NCBI GenBank assembly: GCA_022315425.1 | Contig: JAIUPT010000050.1 | Span: 1-64,000 of the forward strand | Length of the DNA: 64,000 bases | DNA from: Pseudevernia furfuracea | Lineage: Eukaryota > Ascomycota > Lecanoromycetes > Lecanorales > Parmeliaceae | Direction of reading: 5' to 3' | Part shown: in pieces, positions 1 through 9,421 of the stretch | How the letters are laid out: every line of letters starts with the position of its first letter | Numbering within the stretch: position 1 is the first letter of the stretch | The notes under the pieces: model-generated | Told to the model about the DNA's origin: nothing | Seen by the model: only the letters and a program-made list of their open reading frames with translations | Database searches by the model: none | Position numbers and translations under genes: made by a program

Positions 1-571
1 ACTTAGCTAAGTATTAGCTCCTTCTGCCTTGTGCGTCTTTCTGTATGATAGTGGCTGTTAGTAATTAAATTTGTTGCCCTATGTTGTGTTATTGTATTTT
101 GTTTTGGTTTTTGCTTTTTTCTATTTGATTTTTCAATACACAATGATCTCTCCACCTCTTCAACTGCTGAGCTGGAATCGATGACTCCCAAGCGAGGCGT
201 GTTCGTTTGTTCTTCTTTTTCTTTGATTTTAGTTGGTTTTTTTATTTATTATCTTGTTTTTGCTTGGTTGTTTTATTTGGTGTATTTAAGTTTTATTATT
301 TTGGTTGTATATTTCGAAGTTTACGATGTTCTCTTCTTTTAGTTAGTTGTTTTTTTTTACTTTTCAAGGCAAGATTTTTTTGTGTTTGAATTTTATTTTC
401 TTACTTCTGTTTTTCGTTTTGTATTTTCTTTCTTTTTCTTTTTTGTTCTTTTGGGGCGTATCTCGATATAGCGGTCGAGCTTGTATAGATTTTCTTTTTT
501 TGTTTTTTTGTTTAGGTATATTCTCCTTTGTTTTTGTAACGTTTTCACTTTTTTTTTTTTTTGAAGATGAG
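1..571. other. T-rich non-coding sequence outside the telomere array
   Basis: The + strand is strongly T-rich with scattered G and little C, and ends in a run of 14 T at about 549-562 just before the telomeric repeats. Reading frames here are low-complexity (Phe/Leu/Ser) and I see no gene. The CCCTAA orientation says the chromosome end should lie to the left, so this sequence would be distal to the array. It may be an inserted or transferred fragment, an end-fusion remnant, or an assembly error. Confidence 0.5.
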
Positions 572-582
572 ATACCCACTAA

Positions 583-690
583 CCCTAACCCTAACCCTAA
601 CCCTAACCCTAACCCTAACCCTAACCCTAACCCTAACCCTAACCCTAACCCTAACCCTAACCCTAACCCTAACCCTAACCCTAACCCTAA
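583..690. repeat. Telomeric repeat array, 18 perfect CCCTAA units
   Basis: Eighteen uninterrupted CCCTAA hexamers, preceded by a partial unit (579-582). This is the C-strand of the TTAGGG telomere repeat common in filamentous fungi. The orientation matches a left chromosome end. It is followed without a break by G-free AT-rich sequence. Confidence 0.97.
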
Positions 691-2085
691 CTTTTATACT
701 TCTTCTTATTTATTTTTATTTCTATATTTACTTTTCTATTCTCTCTTTTATATTTTCTCTTACTTTTATTCTTATATTAAATTTTACTTCTCTTTTTATT
801 TATTAATACTTATATATTTTATTAACTCTAACTCTTTTACTTTTATTCTTCTTCTTATTCTTATTTTTACTCTTATTCTTATATTTTTATTCTTATTCTT
901 CTTTTTATTTAATAATACTTATATAATTTTTATTCTTATTCTTCTTTTTATTTAATAATACTTATATAATTTTTATTCTTATTCTTCTTTTTATTTAATA
1001 ATACTTATATAATTTTAAACATATATACTTCTTATTTACTTCTTCTTTTATTTTTTATTTTATTTTATATATTTTAATAACTTTATAATATCTTAAATAA
1101 AATTTTAATTAATTATATAAATATAACTATTTATTTATACTTTAATTAATATCTTTATAATACATATTATATAATTCTATTTTTTCTTTTTCTTTTAATT
1201 AATTATTTAAATTATATTTTTAATTCTTATTAACTCTTTTCTCTTCTATACTTTTTCTTTTTCTCTTAACTAATTATTTAAATTATATTTTTAACTTTTA
1301 ACTCTTATCTCTTTTATATTTTCTCTTATTCTTATAATAACTTTTATTTCTCTTATTCTCTCTCTTACTTTTATTCTTATAATAACTTTTACTTCTTCTT
1401 TTATTTATTAATACTTATATATTTTAATAACTTTAATTCTTTTACTCTTATTTTTATTCTTCTTCTTCTTTTTATTCTTCTTTTTTTATTCTTCTTTTTT
1501 TATTTTTACTCTTATTCTTCTCTTTACTTAATAATACTTATATAATTTTAAATATATATACTTCTTATTTACTTCTTCTTTTACTCTCTTATTTACTTTA
1601 TATATTTTAATAACTTTATAAAATCTTAAATAAAAACTTTATTAATTATATAAACACTAACACTTATTTATACTCTTAACATCTTTATATTATATATTAT
1701 ATAACTCTTTTTACACTTTATTAATTTACACTCTTTTTATACTTTATTAACTCATATAATTATATTTTTTCTTTTTTAACTAACTACTTATTTAAACTTA
1801 ATTAACTATTTAAACTTTTAATCTTTAAAATATATATAATTATATTTTAATTTTAATTACTCTTATTACTATTTACTACTTAATATATACTATTATAAAC
1901 TTAACTTTAAATATAACTCTTTTTATTAATAAACTTTTAACTTTATTAAAATATAATATATTTAATTTATAAACAACTTTTATCTTCTTTTATACTTAAA
2001 CTAATATTATTATTATTATATATATTCTAAACTTTTAATTATTAATATTACTTTTTAATTAATAATAAAACTAATTAATACACAC
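691..2085. other. G-free subtelomeric AT-rich tract
   Basis: No G occurs on the + strand anywhere in this stretch. With the telomere array, the G-free run extends from 572 to 2085 (1,514 bases). C is present throughout, mostly in CTT/CTC/ACT contexts, so this is strand asymmetry and not simply AT-richness. Internal repeats are present: a 43-bp unit three times (884-1012), and a segment near 990-1165 recurs with changes near 1523-1700. No gene is seen. Confidence 0.9.
884..1012. repeat. 43-bp tandem repeat, three copies
   Basis: A 43-base unit containing ATTCTTATTCTTC and TTTAATAATACTTATATAA is repeated three times almost perfectly, entirely within the G-free tract. A diverged further copy lies around 1505-1550. 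Confidence 0.8.
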
Positions 2086-2460
2086 GTAGTTATAACTACA
2101 TATAGTCGAACTACATATAGTTAAACTATATTATATTAACTAAGTGAAATATTTAAATTAATATTATTAATTCTTTATATATTTTAAATCTATAACAATT
2201 AATATTACTTTTTAATTAACAATTAATTAATACTATACGTAGTTAGAACTAGTTCTTTATTAATTATAACTTATATAGTCGAACTACATATAGTTGAATT
2301 ATATTATATTAATTAAATAAGATATTTAAACTAATATTTTTTAATTCTTTATATATTCTAAACTTATAAATATTTAAATAACTTTTTAATTAATAGTAAT
2401 TAATACTACACGTAGTTATAACTAGTTTTAACTTATTATAATTAATTATAACTTATATTA
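2045..2460. repeat. Three imperfect AT-rich repeats with CGTAGT and GTCGAACTACATATAG motifs
   Basis: The motif set TTACTTTTTAATTAA, ACGTAGTTA and TAGTCGAACTACATATAGTT recurs with starts near 2045, 2203 and 2380, giving units of about 150-175 bp. G reappears here, mostly inside short near-palindromic motifs. Composition is about as AT-rich as the preceding tract. No coding potential. Confidence 0.7.
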
Positions 2461-2581
2461 TAAGTATTATTAGTCAAAACAATAATTAAAATAGTAAGAT
2501 TAAGAGTATTATTAATTAAAAGAATAACTAAAATAATATTATAAAGATCACGATTAACTAGAATAGTAATACTAAGATTAA

Positions 2582-2710
2582 TTTATTATTATTATTATTA
2601 TTATTGTTATTATTGTTATTATTATTATTATTATTACTATTACTATTACTATTACTATTACTATTACTATTATTATTATTATTGTTATTATTACTGTTAC
2701 TGTTACTGTC
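2582..2710. repeat. TTA / CTATTA / CTGTTA compound microsatellite
   Basis: Runs of TTA with occasional TTG grade into alternating TTA-CTA, back to TTA, then CTG-TTA, and finally CTG-CTG-AGA where the next minisatellite begins. Triplet periodicity is kept throughout, which opens a poly-Leu frame on the + strand without any sign of a gene. Confidence 0.9.
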
Positions 2711-4075
2711 ACTGCTGAGATCAATGCTGAGATTAGTGCTGAGATTATTGCTGAGAATACTGTCTGTTGAGAACTCCGCTGAGAATACTACCTGCTGAGA
2801 ATACTGCTGAGAATACCGCTGAGACCAATACCGCTGAGACCATCGCTGAGAATACCGCTGAGAATACTACCTGCTGAGACCACTGCTGAGACCAATACCG
2901 CTGAGACCAATATCGCTGAGACCAATGCTGAGAATACTGCTGAGAACATCGCTGAGAATACTGCTGAGAATATCGCTGAGACCAATGCTGAGACCAATGC
3001 TGAGACCATTACTGAGAATACTGCTGAGAATACTGCCTGCTGAGACCACTGCTGAGACCAGCGCTGAGAATACCGCTGAGAATATTACCTGCTGAGACCA
3101 CCGCTGAGAATATCGCTGAGACCAATAACGCTGAGAATACTGCTGAGAATACTGCTGAGACCAATACCGCTGAGAATACTGCTGAGACCAGCGCAGAGAA
3201 TACCGCAGAGATTACCGCAGGGAATACCCCAGAGAATACTGCCTGCTGAGACCAGCGCTGAGAATACCGCTGAGACCAATACCGCTGAGAATACCGCTGA
3301 GAATACTGCCTGCTGAGATCACCGCTGAGAATATCGCTGAGAACACTGCCTGCTGAGACCAGCGCTGAGAATACCGCTGAGACCAATACCGCTGAGAATA
3401 CTGCTGAGAATACTGCTGAGAATATCGCTGAGAATACTGCTGAGACCACCGCAGAGAATACCGCAGAGATTACCGCAGGGATTACCGCAGGGAATACCGC
3501 AGAGAATACTGCCTGCTGAGACCAGCGCTGAGAATACCGCTGAGACCAATACCGCTGAGAGTACCGCTGAGAATACTGCCTGCTGAGATCACTGCTGAGA
3601 ATATCGCTGAGAATACTGCCTGCTGAGATCACTGCTGAGAATACCGCTGAGATCAATACCGCTAAGATCAATACCGCTGAGACCAATGCTGAGACCAATG
3701 CTGAGATCAATGCTGAGACCAATGCTGAGACCACCGCTGAGAATACCGCTGAGAACACTGCCTGCTGAGACCAGCGCTGAGAATACCGCTGAGAACACTG
3801 CCTGCTGAGACCCGCGCTGAGAATACCGCTGAGAACACTGCCTGCTGAGACCACCGCTGAGAATACCGCTGAGACCAATACCGCTGAGAATACTGCTAAG
3901 AATATCACTGAGATCAATACCGCTGAGATCAATGCTGAGACCAATGCTGAGATCAATGCTGAGACCAATGCGGAGACCAATGCTGAGACCAATGCTGAGA
4001 CCAATGCTGAGACCAATGCCGAGATCAATGCTGAGATCAATACTGAGACCAGTGCTGAGACCACTGCCATTAAGT
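2711..4075. repeat. GCTGAGA minisatellite, triplet-based units of 9, 12 and 15 bp
   Basis: About 1.36 kb of units built from GCTGAGA followed by AT, CC or TC and then one or two triplets (ACC, ACT, CAAT variants). Higher-order blocks such as GAATACTGCCTGCTGAGACC recur. Unit lengths are multiples of three, and the reverse complement of the core has no stop in any frame, so long minus-strand frames (up to 357 codons) stay open. Their Ser-Ala-Val/Leu-Ser-Ala translation is pure repeat and I do not consider it a gene. Confidence 0.92.
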
Positions 4076-4170
4076 GTCGCATTGAGTGTCATATTGAGTG
4101 TCGCATTATTCTAATCACTATTTTTGTCAGCGATGCTCTCAGCATCATTATTCTAATTAAGAATACTTCT

Positions 4171-4340
4171 CAGCGACGAAGACTGCATACAAATCTTTAT
4201 GATGAACGTCGCTGACGATCATTGCCCTGAGAGGCTTTGCACTGCAAAACCTGCCGCTAGCGATCGATTCGGAAAACGTTGTTCCATCAATGAAAAATTT
4301 ATTCGGATGGGTTTTGCAGTGCAAAGCCCGAGAATACTAG
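4171..4340. repeat. 170-bp repeat copy 1 with 96-bp foldback (4233-4328)
   Basis: Aligns without gaps to 4551-4720 at an offset of 380 bp. It contains a short outer inverted repeat (CAGCGACG at 4171, CGTCGCTG at 4207). It also contains a foldback with 19-bp arms at 4233-4251 and about 4310-4328. In this copy the arms carry TTTGC-ACT-GCAAA and its complement. Most differences from copy 2 are G-to-A or C-to-T here, suggesting mild RIP. Confidence 0.85.
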
Positions 4341-4550
4341 AGTTAATGTTCAATCGACGGTCTCAAAGTAGGTGTTTGAATGCTTAGATGTAAGAAGTTC
4401 TAAATAGAATTCAGACTCAGCCTTATCGAGGGCTTGACGCTTCGTCGCACGCTTTCCTCACCAAATAATCGTGTCGACTAAAAATATTCTAAAGTCTTTT
4501 CAGACTGCATAAAGAGGCGACGATGACTTCGATTATGTCTTGAAACAGCT

Positions 4551-4720
4551 CAGCGACGAAGACTGCATGCAAATCTTTATGGTGGACGTCGCTGGCGGTC
4601 ATTGCCAAGGTAGGCTTTGCCTGGCAAAACCTGCCGCTAGCGGTCGATCCGGAAAACGTTGTTCCACCAATCAAAAATTTATCCGGATGGGTTTTGCCAG
4701 GCAAAGCCCGAGAATACTAG
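4551..4720. repeat. 170-bp repeat copy 2 with 96-bp foldback (4613-4708)
   Basis: Second copy of the repeat. Its arms at 4613-4631 and about 4690-4708 read TTTGC-CTG-GCAAA and the exact complement. They match each other perfectly but differ from the arms of copy 1. The repeat runs directly into gypsy reverse transcriptase/RNase H coding sequence at about 4720. The family is not recognised; it is MITE-like in size and structure, but no target duplication is clear. Confidence 0.85.
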
Positions 4721-4721
4721 G

Positions 4722-7400
4722 GTTAGATCTTAATCGCGAGATTGTTATAAAAATCGACGCTTCTGACTTCGTGTTAAAAGAAATTCTCTCTTAGTACGAC
4801 GAGCAAGGCAAATTGCATTCTATCGCGTATTTCTTCAAAAAGTACAATTTAGCTAAATACAATTACGAAATCTATAATAAAGAATTTATAATTATTATTC
4901 GCGTCTTCGAAGAATAACGACTCGAGCTTAAGAGTTTCACCTTATCTATTAAAGTAATCATCGATTATAAAAATCTCGAATACTTTATATTTATTAAGCA
5001 ATTGAATCGTCGTCAAGCTCGTTAAAGCGAATTTCTATTTAGATTTAACTATCGAATAATCTATCGCTCTGACAAAGTAGACGATAAGTCTAATGCACTC
5101 ACGCGTCGCTCAGAAGATCTCTTAAAAGAGAGAAATACATTAGACTCTCGTTATTAATATCAGCATCAGATCGTGTTAAAAACTCATATTCTAGACTCGA
5201 AGATTATAAATCTTTAATATCGAGTCGTTTATTTAAATCGAATTCAACTTCTTCTCAGCTCTATCTCGTCTTAAAAATCAATTATTCTCGTCTTTATAAA
5301 TATGATATCAGAAGTTCAAGAAGCTAAATCTCAATTAGATCAAGTCTTATTCGACTCTAAGAAAGACTCTTTAGATATCCCTACGCAGACTCTATGAAAT
5401 CAAGTTCAAGTCAGCGATCGATTCTCATCTCAAGTTCTCGAGATGCTTCGTACGGAAGCGCGTCATTATAATCGAATTTCTTTAGTCGAATACGAGAAAC
5501 GAGATCAAGTCTTATACTTTCGAAAAAGAAAGTACGTTTCAAATTCGAATCAACTCCGTCTTCGAATTATTTAGTTAGCTTATAATAGTATTCTCGAAGA
5601 ACACCCTGATAGAATCAACTGCTACGAATTAATAAGTCGCGCTTATTGATAATCTAATTTGTATTAGTATATTTAGCGTTTCGTTAGAAATTGTCACGTC
5701 TGTATTCGAGTTAAGCCCTTCAGACAGAAGCAACAAGGATAACTTCGATCATTATCTATTCTCGAGCGTCGATAACGCGACGTATCTATAAACTATGTCG
5801 ATTCATTGTTCTCTAACATCTTTATAAGAATAACTTATCGTTATATTCTAGTCTTCGTTGATCGTCTCACTAAGATGAGACATCTCGTTCTCACCACTAT
5901 TATGAAGATAGAGAAAGTCGCAAATGCATTTTATGTCAACGTGTGAAAACTTTATAAAATACTCGAAGTCTTTGTGTCTGATAGAGACACGCAGTTCACT
6001 TCTAACGTCTGAGATCTCTTATATAAGAATCTAAAGATCGATATCAAGTTATTTATAATCTATTATTCTCAGATCGATAATTAGATCGAGCGAGTCAATG
6101 ACGTTATGAAACACTATCTTCGTGTCTTTGTTAACTATATATAAGATAATTGAACAAAATAAACTTCGGATGTCGAGTTCGCTACAAACAACGTTCCCTT
6201 CGCGACTACTCTAGTCTCACTCTTTCTAATCAATGTAAGGACCGTACTGTGGTGATAATCGTAGTGTAGTATGTAACGAAGATAACAAGCTGAGGAGCAA
6301 CTATGGACTGGGAGGGAGGCCATATATGTATGGCGGAGTGAACCTGCCAAGACACGCTAAGCCTGATAGGGCTAGCGTAGGTGTCAAAGGTACGAGGTGT
6401 CAAGGGATGCAGGGTACGCTCGTAACAATCAATTCTGAATAGAATCCTCGTCTAGACTTTAAATCTTTCGAATCCTTGTCTTCTAATCTCACTACTCAAG
6501 TTCGTGTCAAATTGATTAACATTAACGAGTTTATCAAGAAGATAAAAGAGATTATCGATTACCTTCGAGACGAGATGTTAATTGTCTAAGTCATCTACGA
6601 ATTCTCTGTTAATGAACGACGTCGCTCTTATTTTCGTTACCTTGTAGAAGATATAATATGACTTAACGTCAAGAATCTAAACATCGCTCGCCCAGTTGTA
6701 AAGCTCGATGATCGCAATGTGAAACCTTATTTAGTCAAACGAGTATTCGTCAATTCTCTGATTATCGAGCTCAGTCTTTTCGAGTTCATAAAAGTTTATT
6801 CTATCTTTCACGTCAGTCTACTTCAGCATATCGCTTAAGATCCCTTATCTAAACAGATATTAGAGTCTCGAGAACTCGTCGTCATCGAAGAAGAGAAACG
6901 AGCATAATATGTTAACAGTATTATTAATTTCAAGCTCGATCGCCGTTTTCAGTTATTCTTGTTAAAGTACTATATCAACTGAAAGTTCGATAACTCTATC
7001 TAAGAATCATTTAATTACCTTGATAACTATCAACAAGTCATCGACGAATAACATGTCGCGTACCCTGTCGCCCTCGATTCTCACGTTATTTTATGTATCA
7101 TTTCGAATTGTTAATGCAAAGATTCTTAGTCTTGCCTCGATTCGTATCAAATCTATGTTAAATAACAATAATCGTCGCCCTCGTCTAGTTTTCGTCATCT
7201 TAGTCTAGTCTCGTATAGCCCTTCGTGCCTCGTCTTTCGTGTCTTCGTTTCGATCTCTCGTCTGATTTAGTTCGACTATTATATAGCAACTTAGTTATGA
7301 CTACGTAATCTCGCTTCTCGATCTCGTCAAATTTTTATCTCGTCTCGTCTATCTTATTCTGATTACTTTATAGAAGCTCAGTCTTTGAGAGAGAAGCTAC
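4722..7400 (+). mobile_element. RIP-degraded Ty3/gypsy chromovirus pol relic
   Basis: Broken frames read as the end of gypsy reverse transcriptase and RNase H (IDASDF near 4750, NYEIYNKEF near 4865, YKNLEYF, QLNRRQAR near 5000-5025). Next come an integrase zinc-finger remnant (CHVC near 5695-5710), the integrase core (about 5800-6230) and its C-terminal part with FHVSLLQH near 6810-6830. A chromodomain-like segment (about 6920-7060) is characteristic of chromoviruses. Numerous TAA/TAG/TGA codons replace Gln and Trp codons, and C and G are depleted, as expected from RIP. A purine-rich tract (about 7388-7397) precedes the LTR. The 5' LTR, gag and most of the reverse transcriptase are absent upstream. 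The element is interrupted by a younger insertion at 6234-6427. Confidence 0.85.
6234..6427. mobile_element. 194-bp solo LTR-like insertion with 5-bp target duplication
   Basis: The insertion begins TGTAAGG, ends CGTAACA (TG...CA termini) and is flanked on both sides by ATCAA (6229-6233 and 6428-6432). It splits the gypsy integrase frame, which resumes afterwards. Its base composition is balanced and shows no RIP damage, unlike its host element, so it arrived after the host was mutated. Size and termini fit a solo LTR; a very small non-autonomous LTR element is the alternative. Confidence 0.8.
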
Positions 7401-7782
7401 TGTCACGAAGTGAAGTTAGTTCATAAATCAAGCAGTGCTTGAACCCTTGATCCTAGCCGTGATCAATAACAATTGAGTTTCTACTAAGCGACGCTTTATG
7501 CGATAGCCATGTTAATTTCGTCTGATCACATATAGGGGCGCTGAGCGCCCACTTCTCACTTTTCTTTCTTATCTTTCGTCTTGTAAATAGATCTGATCCT
7601 ATCAGATCAAGTATATCAAGTGATAGCCCTAGTTCCAGCCTCGTTCCCTGACATATATATAATCTTTATTTTTTCTTTTCTTCTTATTTTATTATATACT
7701 GATATATCTATCTATCGCACTAAGAATTAGCGCTTCTTCGAGAAAGAGATAATACTACGATCGTATTCTATATTTCTTAACA
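7401..7782 (+). mobile_element. Candidate LTR of the gypsy relic
   Basis: Starts TGTCACGA immediately after a purine-rich tract and plausibly ends at TTAACA, giving about 382 bp with TG...CA ends. It includes a GC-rich GGGGCGCTGAGCGCCC palindrome near 7535-7550 and a TATATATA-like stretch. The right border is inferred: what follows resembles a primer-binding region (TAGGCGCTAGACTC). No second copy exists in the window to confirm it. Confidence 0.5.
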
Positions 7783-8220
7783 TCGACTAGGCGCTAGACT
7801 CATTAAAGTCTAGTCTAGTCTTAACGAAGATCTTATCTTTTATATATACAGAGTCTTTCTTTTAAATAGTTCGATAGACTCTTTATTCCCGTTTACTTAT
7901 ATTTCTATTGATATTCTTTTAGATCTAGTCATGACATCGACGAACTTTCGTATTAAGTCGAGATCGAGATAAGATATCGAGACGAATTTTCGAAATTTTT
8001 GAAAATCTCATCTCATCTCGTCTCAACGTCGATTTATTTAAGATTATCTCGATATCGCGAATCGCGATAGACTCTAAATATCTCTAAGCGATCTCTTTAA
8101 AATTTTGATATTGCGTATCGAAGTAGAACAAAATAAAATATAAAGTATAATACTTTAATTGAAATTAGAGTACGGCGTATAGTTGTTTAGAAAGATGATT
8201 AAAAAGATACGCGAGATAAT
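7783..8220 (+). mobile_element. Gag-like remnant downstream of the LTR
   Basis: After the candidate LTR come a leader-like stretch and an ATG near 7931 followed by a low-complexity frame resembling the start of a fungal gypsy gag, soon broken by stops. If right, this LTR served both the pol relic on its left and another copy on its right, i.e. a tandem or recombined arrangement. AT-rich, RIP-like. The assignment is tentative. Confidence 0.35.
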
Positions 8221-8400
8221 GTTTAGGGGGGCGTTACGAGGGCAATGGCCCCGAGCTAACCTAATTAATAGGCTTGGCGGGGTACCGGGGTAATCCCGTT
8301 ACCCCGCCAAGAATAAACCGCCCCACCCCGCCTCACCCCAATCAAAATCCCTTCCCACCCCGCCCCGTTGCGCAGCGTACATGATATAGGCTGTTCATGA
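8221..8400. other. Sharp AT-to-GC boundary with 12-bp inverted repeat
   Basis: RIP-like sequence ends abruptly at about 8224 with GGGGGGCGTTACGAG. A perfect inverted repeat follows (CTTGGCGGGGTA at 8273-8284, its complement at 8300-8311). After that comes a C-rich, G-poor stretch with several CCCCGCC/CCACCCCG motifs to about 8371. GTTACGAG resembles the inverted terminus of the 194-bp LTR (complement of its end is TGTTACGAG), so this may be a terminus of another element. Confidence 0.5.
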
Positions 8401-9421
8401 TGGAGCTTTAAGCGATTCACATGCTGTTCACAGAGGATTGTCAAAATGTGAGATTCTCAGCCATGTTTCCGCTATGATCACTGCGTATGTCGGCAATATC
8501 ACTTAGTTTCTATGGGGCCAAAGACATCCCTCAGAAGAGTTCTGAGATAGAATCATCTATCTTTCATCCTTATCACTCTTGGTATCCTAGAATCTTGACA
8601 CATTTTACCCTCAGGCGCCAATTCATAGGATTGCCTCATAGCGTACTCATTGCGCGACTAGGACGTCTCGGCGACCGACATGAGCAAAACATGTATATGC
8701 CGCGTGGTACATTGTACGGTTTTCGGGAAGTTGAGTGTTGAGGGTTCCAGAACACTGATCCGGACTTGTTCGTTTTCTCTATACAAATGCAGAAGTGACA
8801 AAGATTTAACAGGATTGATCTGCACTTAAGACTACCTGACAAAGCCGAGAGTGGGGGGGCATTGTCGGGTAGTCCTGTAGCCTTTTCTTTGTGACCAAGG
8901 CGTCTAGCCTTTCCAAGAAGTCTCGCCCGTTCCGTGCAATTGCAGCATGCATGCAGATCTCGGAATGCAGAATAATCCCTGATAGGGGGAGCCCAAGAGA
9001 AGATGCTAAAAGAGAAAAAATAGTCGATTTGCTGTCACACGTTCCTGCGGTCAGCCTCACGTGTAAAAATAAGGGTATGTTTGCTCAATCCCGGCCGCGG
9101 CAGTGGTGGAAAAGACAGCACGTGCATCCAAACTACAAAAGATGGGGTTACAATGGGAAGCTTACAGGCTTAGAATTGAGAACGAAAAGCGAAATTTTAG
9201 ACGAGGGCGGGGTGTCAATGCAGTCATCCAGCCATGCAGCCAATGATGGTAGCCCTGCATCCCATCTCACCCACATCGTCGGGAAATCTGTTCAGCTGAG
9301 CGGGGTCGATGAGGCTGAAGAATCCCACCAAAACTCTTGCCCTCAATGTTTCAATGACTCTCAACTCCATTTGACAAAGCTACACTTCGACATCCTTTGT
9401 CTAAACCTCGCTACCAACAAC
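8401..9421. other. Unique non-coding stretch before the sugar transporter
   Basis: Composition is balanced and unlike the repeats to the left. Open frames exist on both strands (the longest runs into the transporter's first exon) but none resembles a known family. I see no gene, and it probably holds the transporter promoter. Confidence 0.4.

Noticed and set aside
347..955. 202-codon + strand frame across the telomere repeats
   Set aside because: It translates CCCTAA repeats as Asn-Pro and the G-free tract as Phe/Leu/Ile; low complexity only.
2711..4075. CRISPR-like array
   Set aside because: Units are contiguous short repeats with no unique spacers, and the organism is a eukaryote.
3009..4082. 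357-codon minus-strand frame (Ser-Ala-Val/Leu repeats)
   Set aside because: It is a pure translation of the GCTGAGA minisatellite, whose complement has no stop codon in any frame; no start context, no intron and no non-repeat sequence support it.
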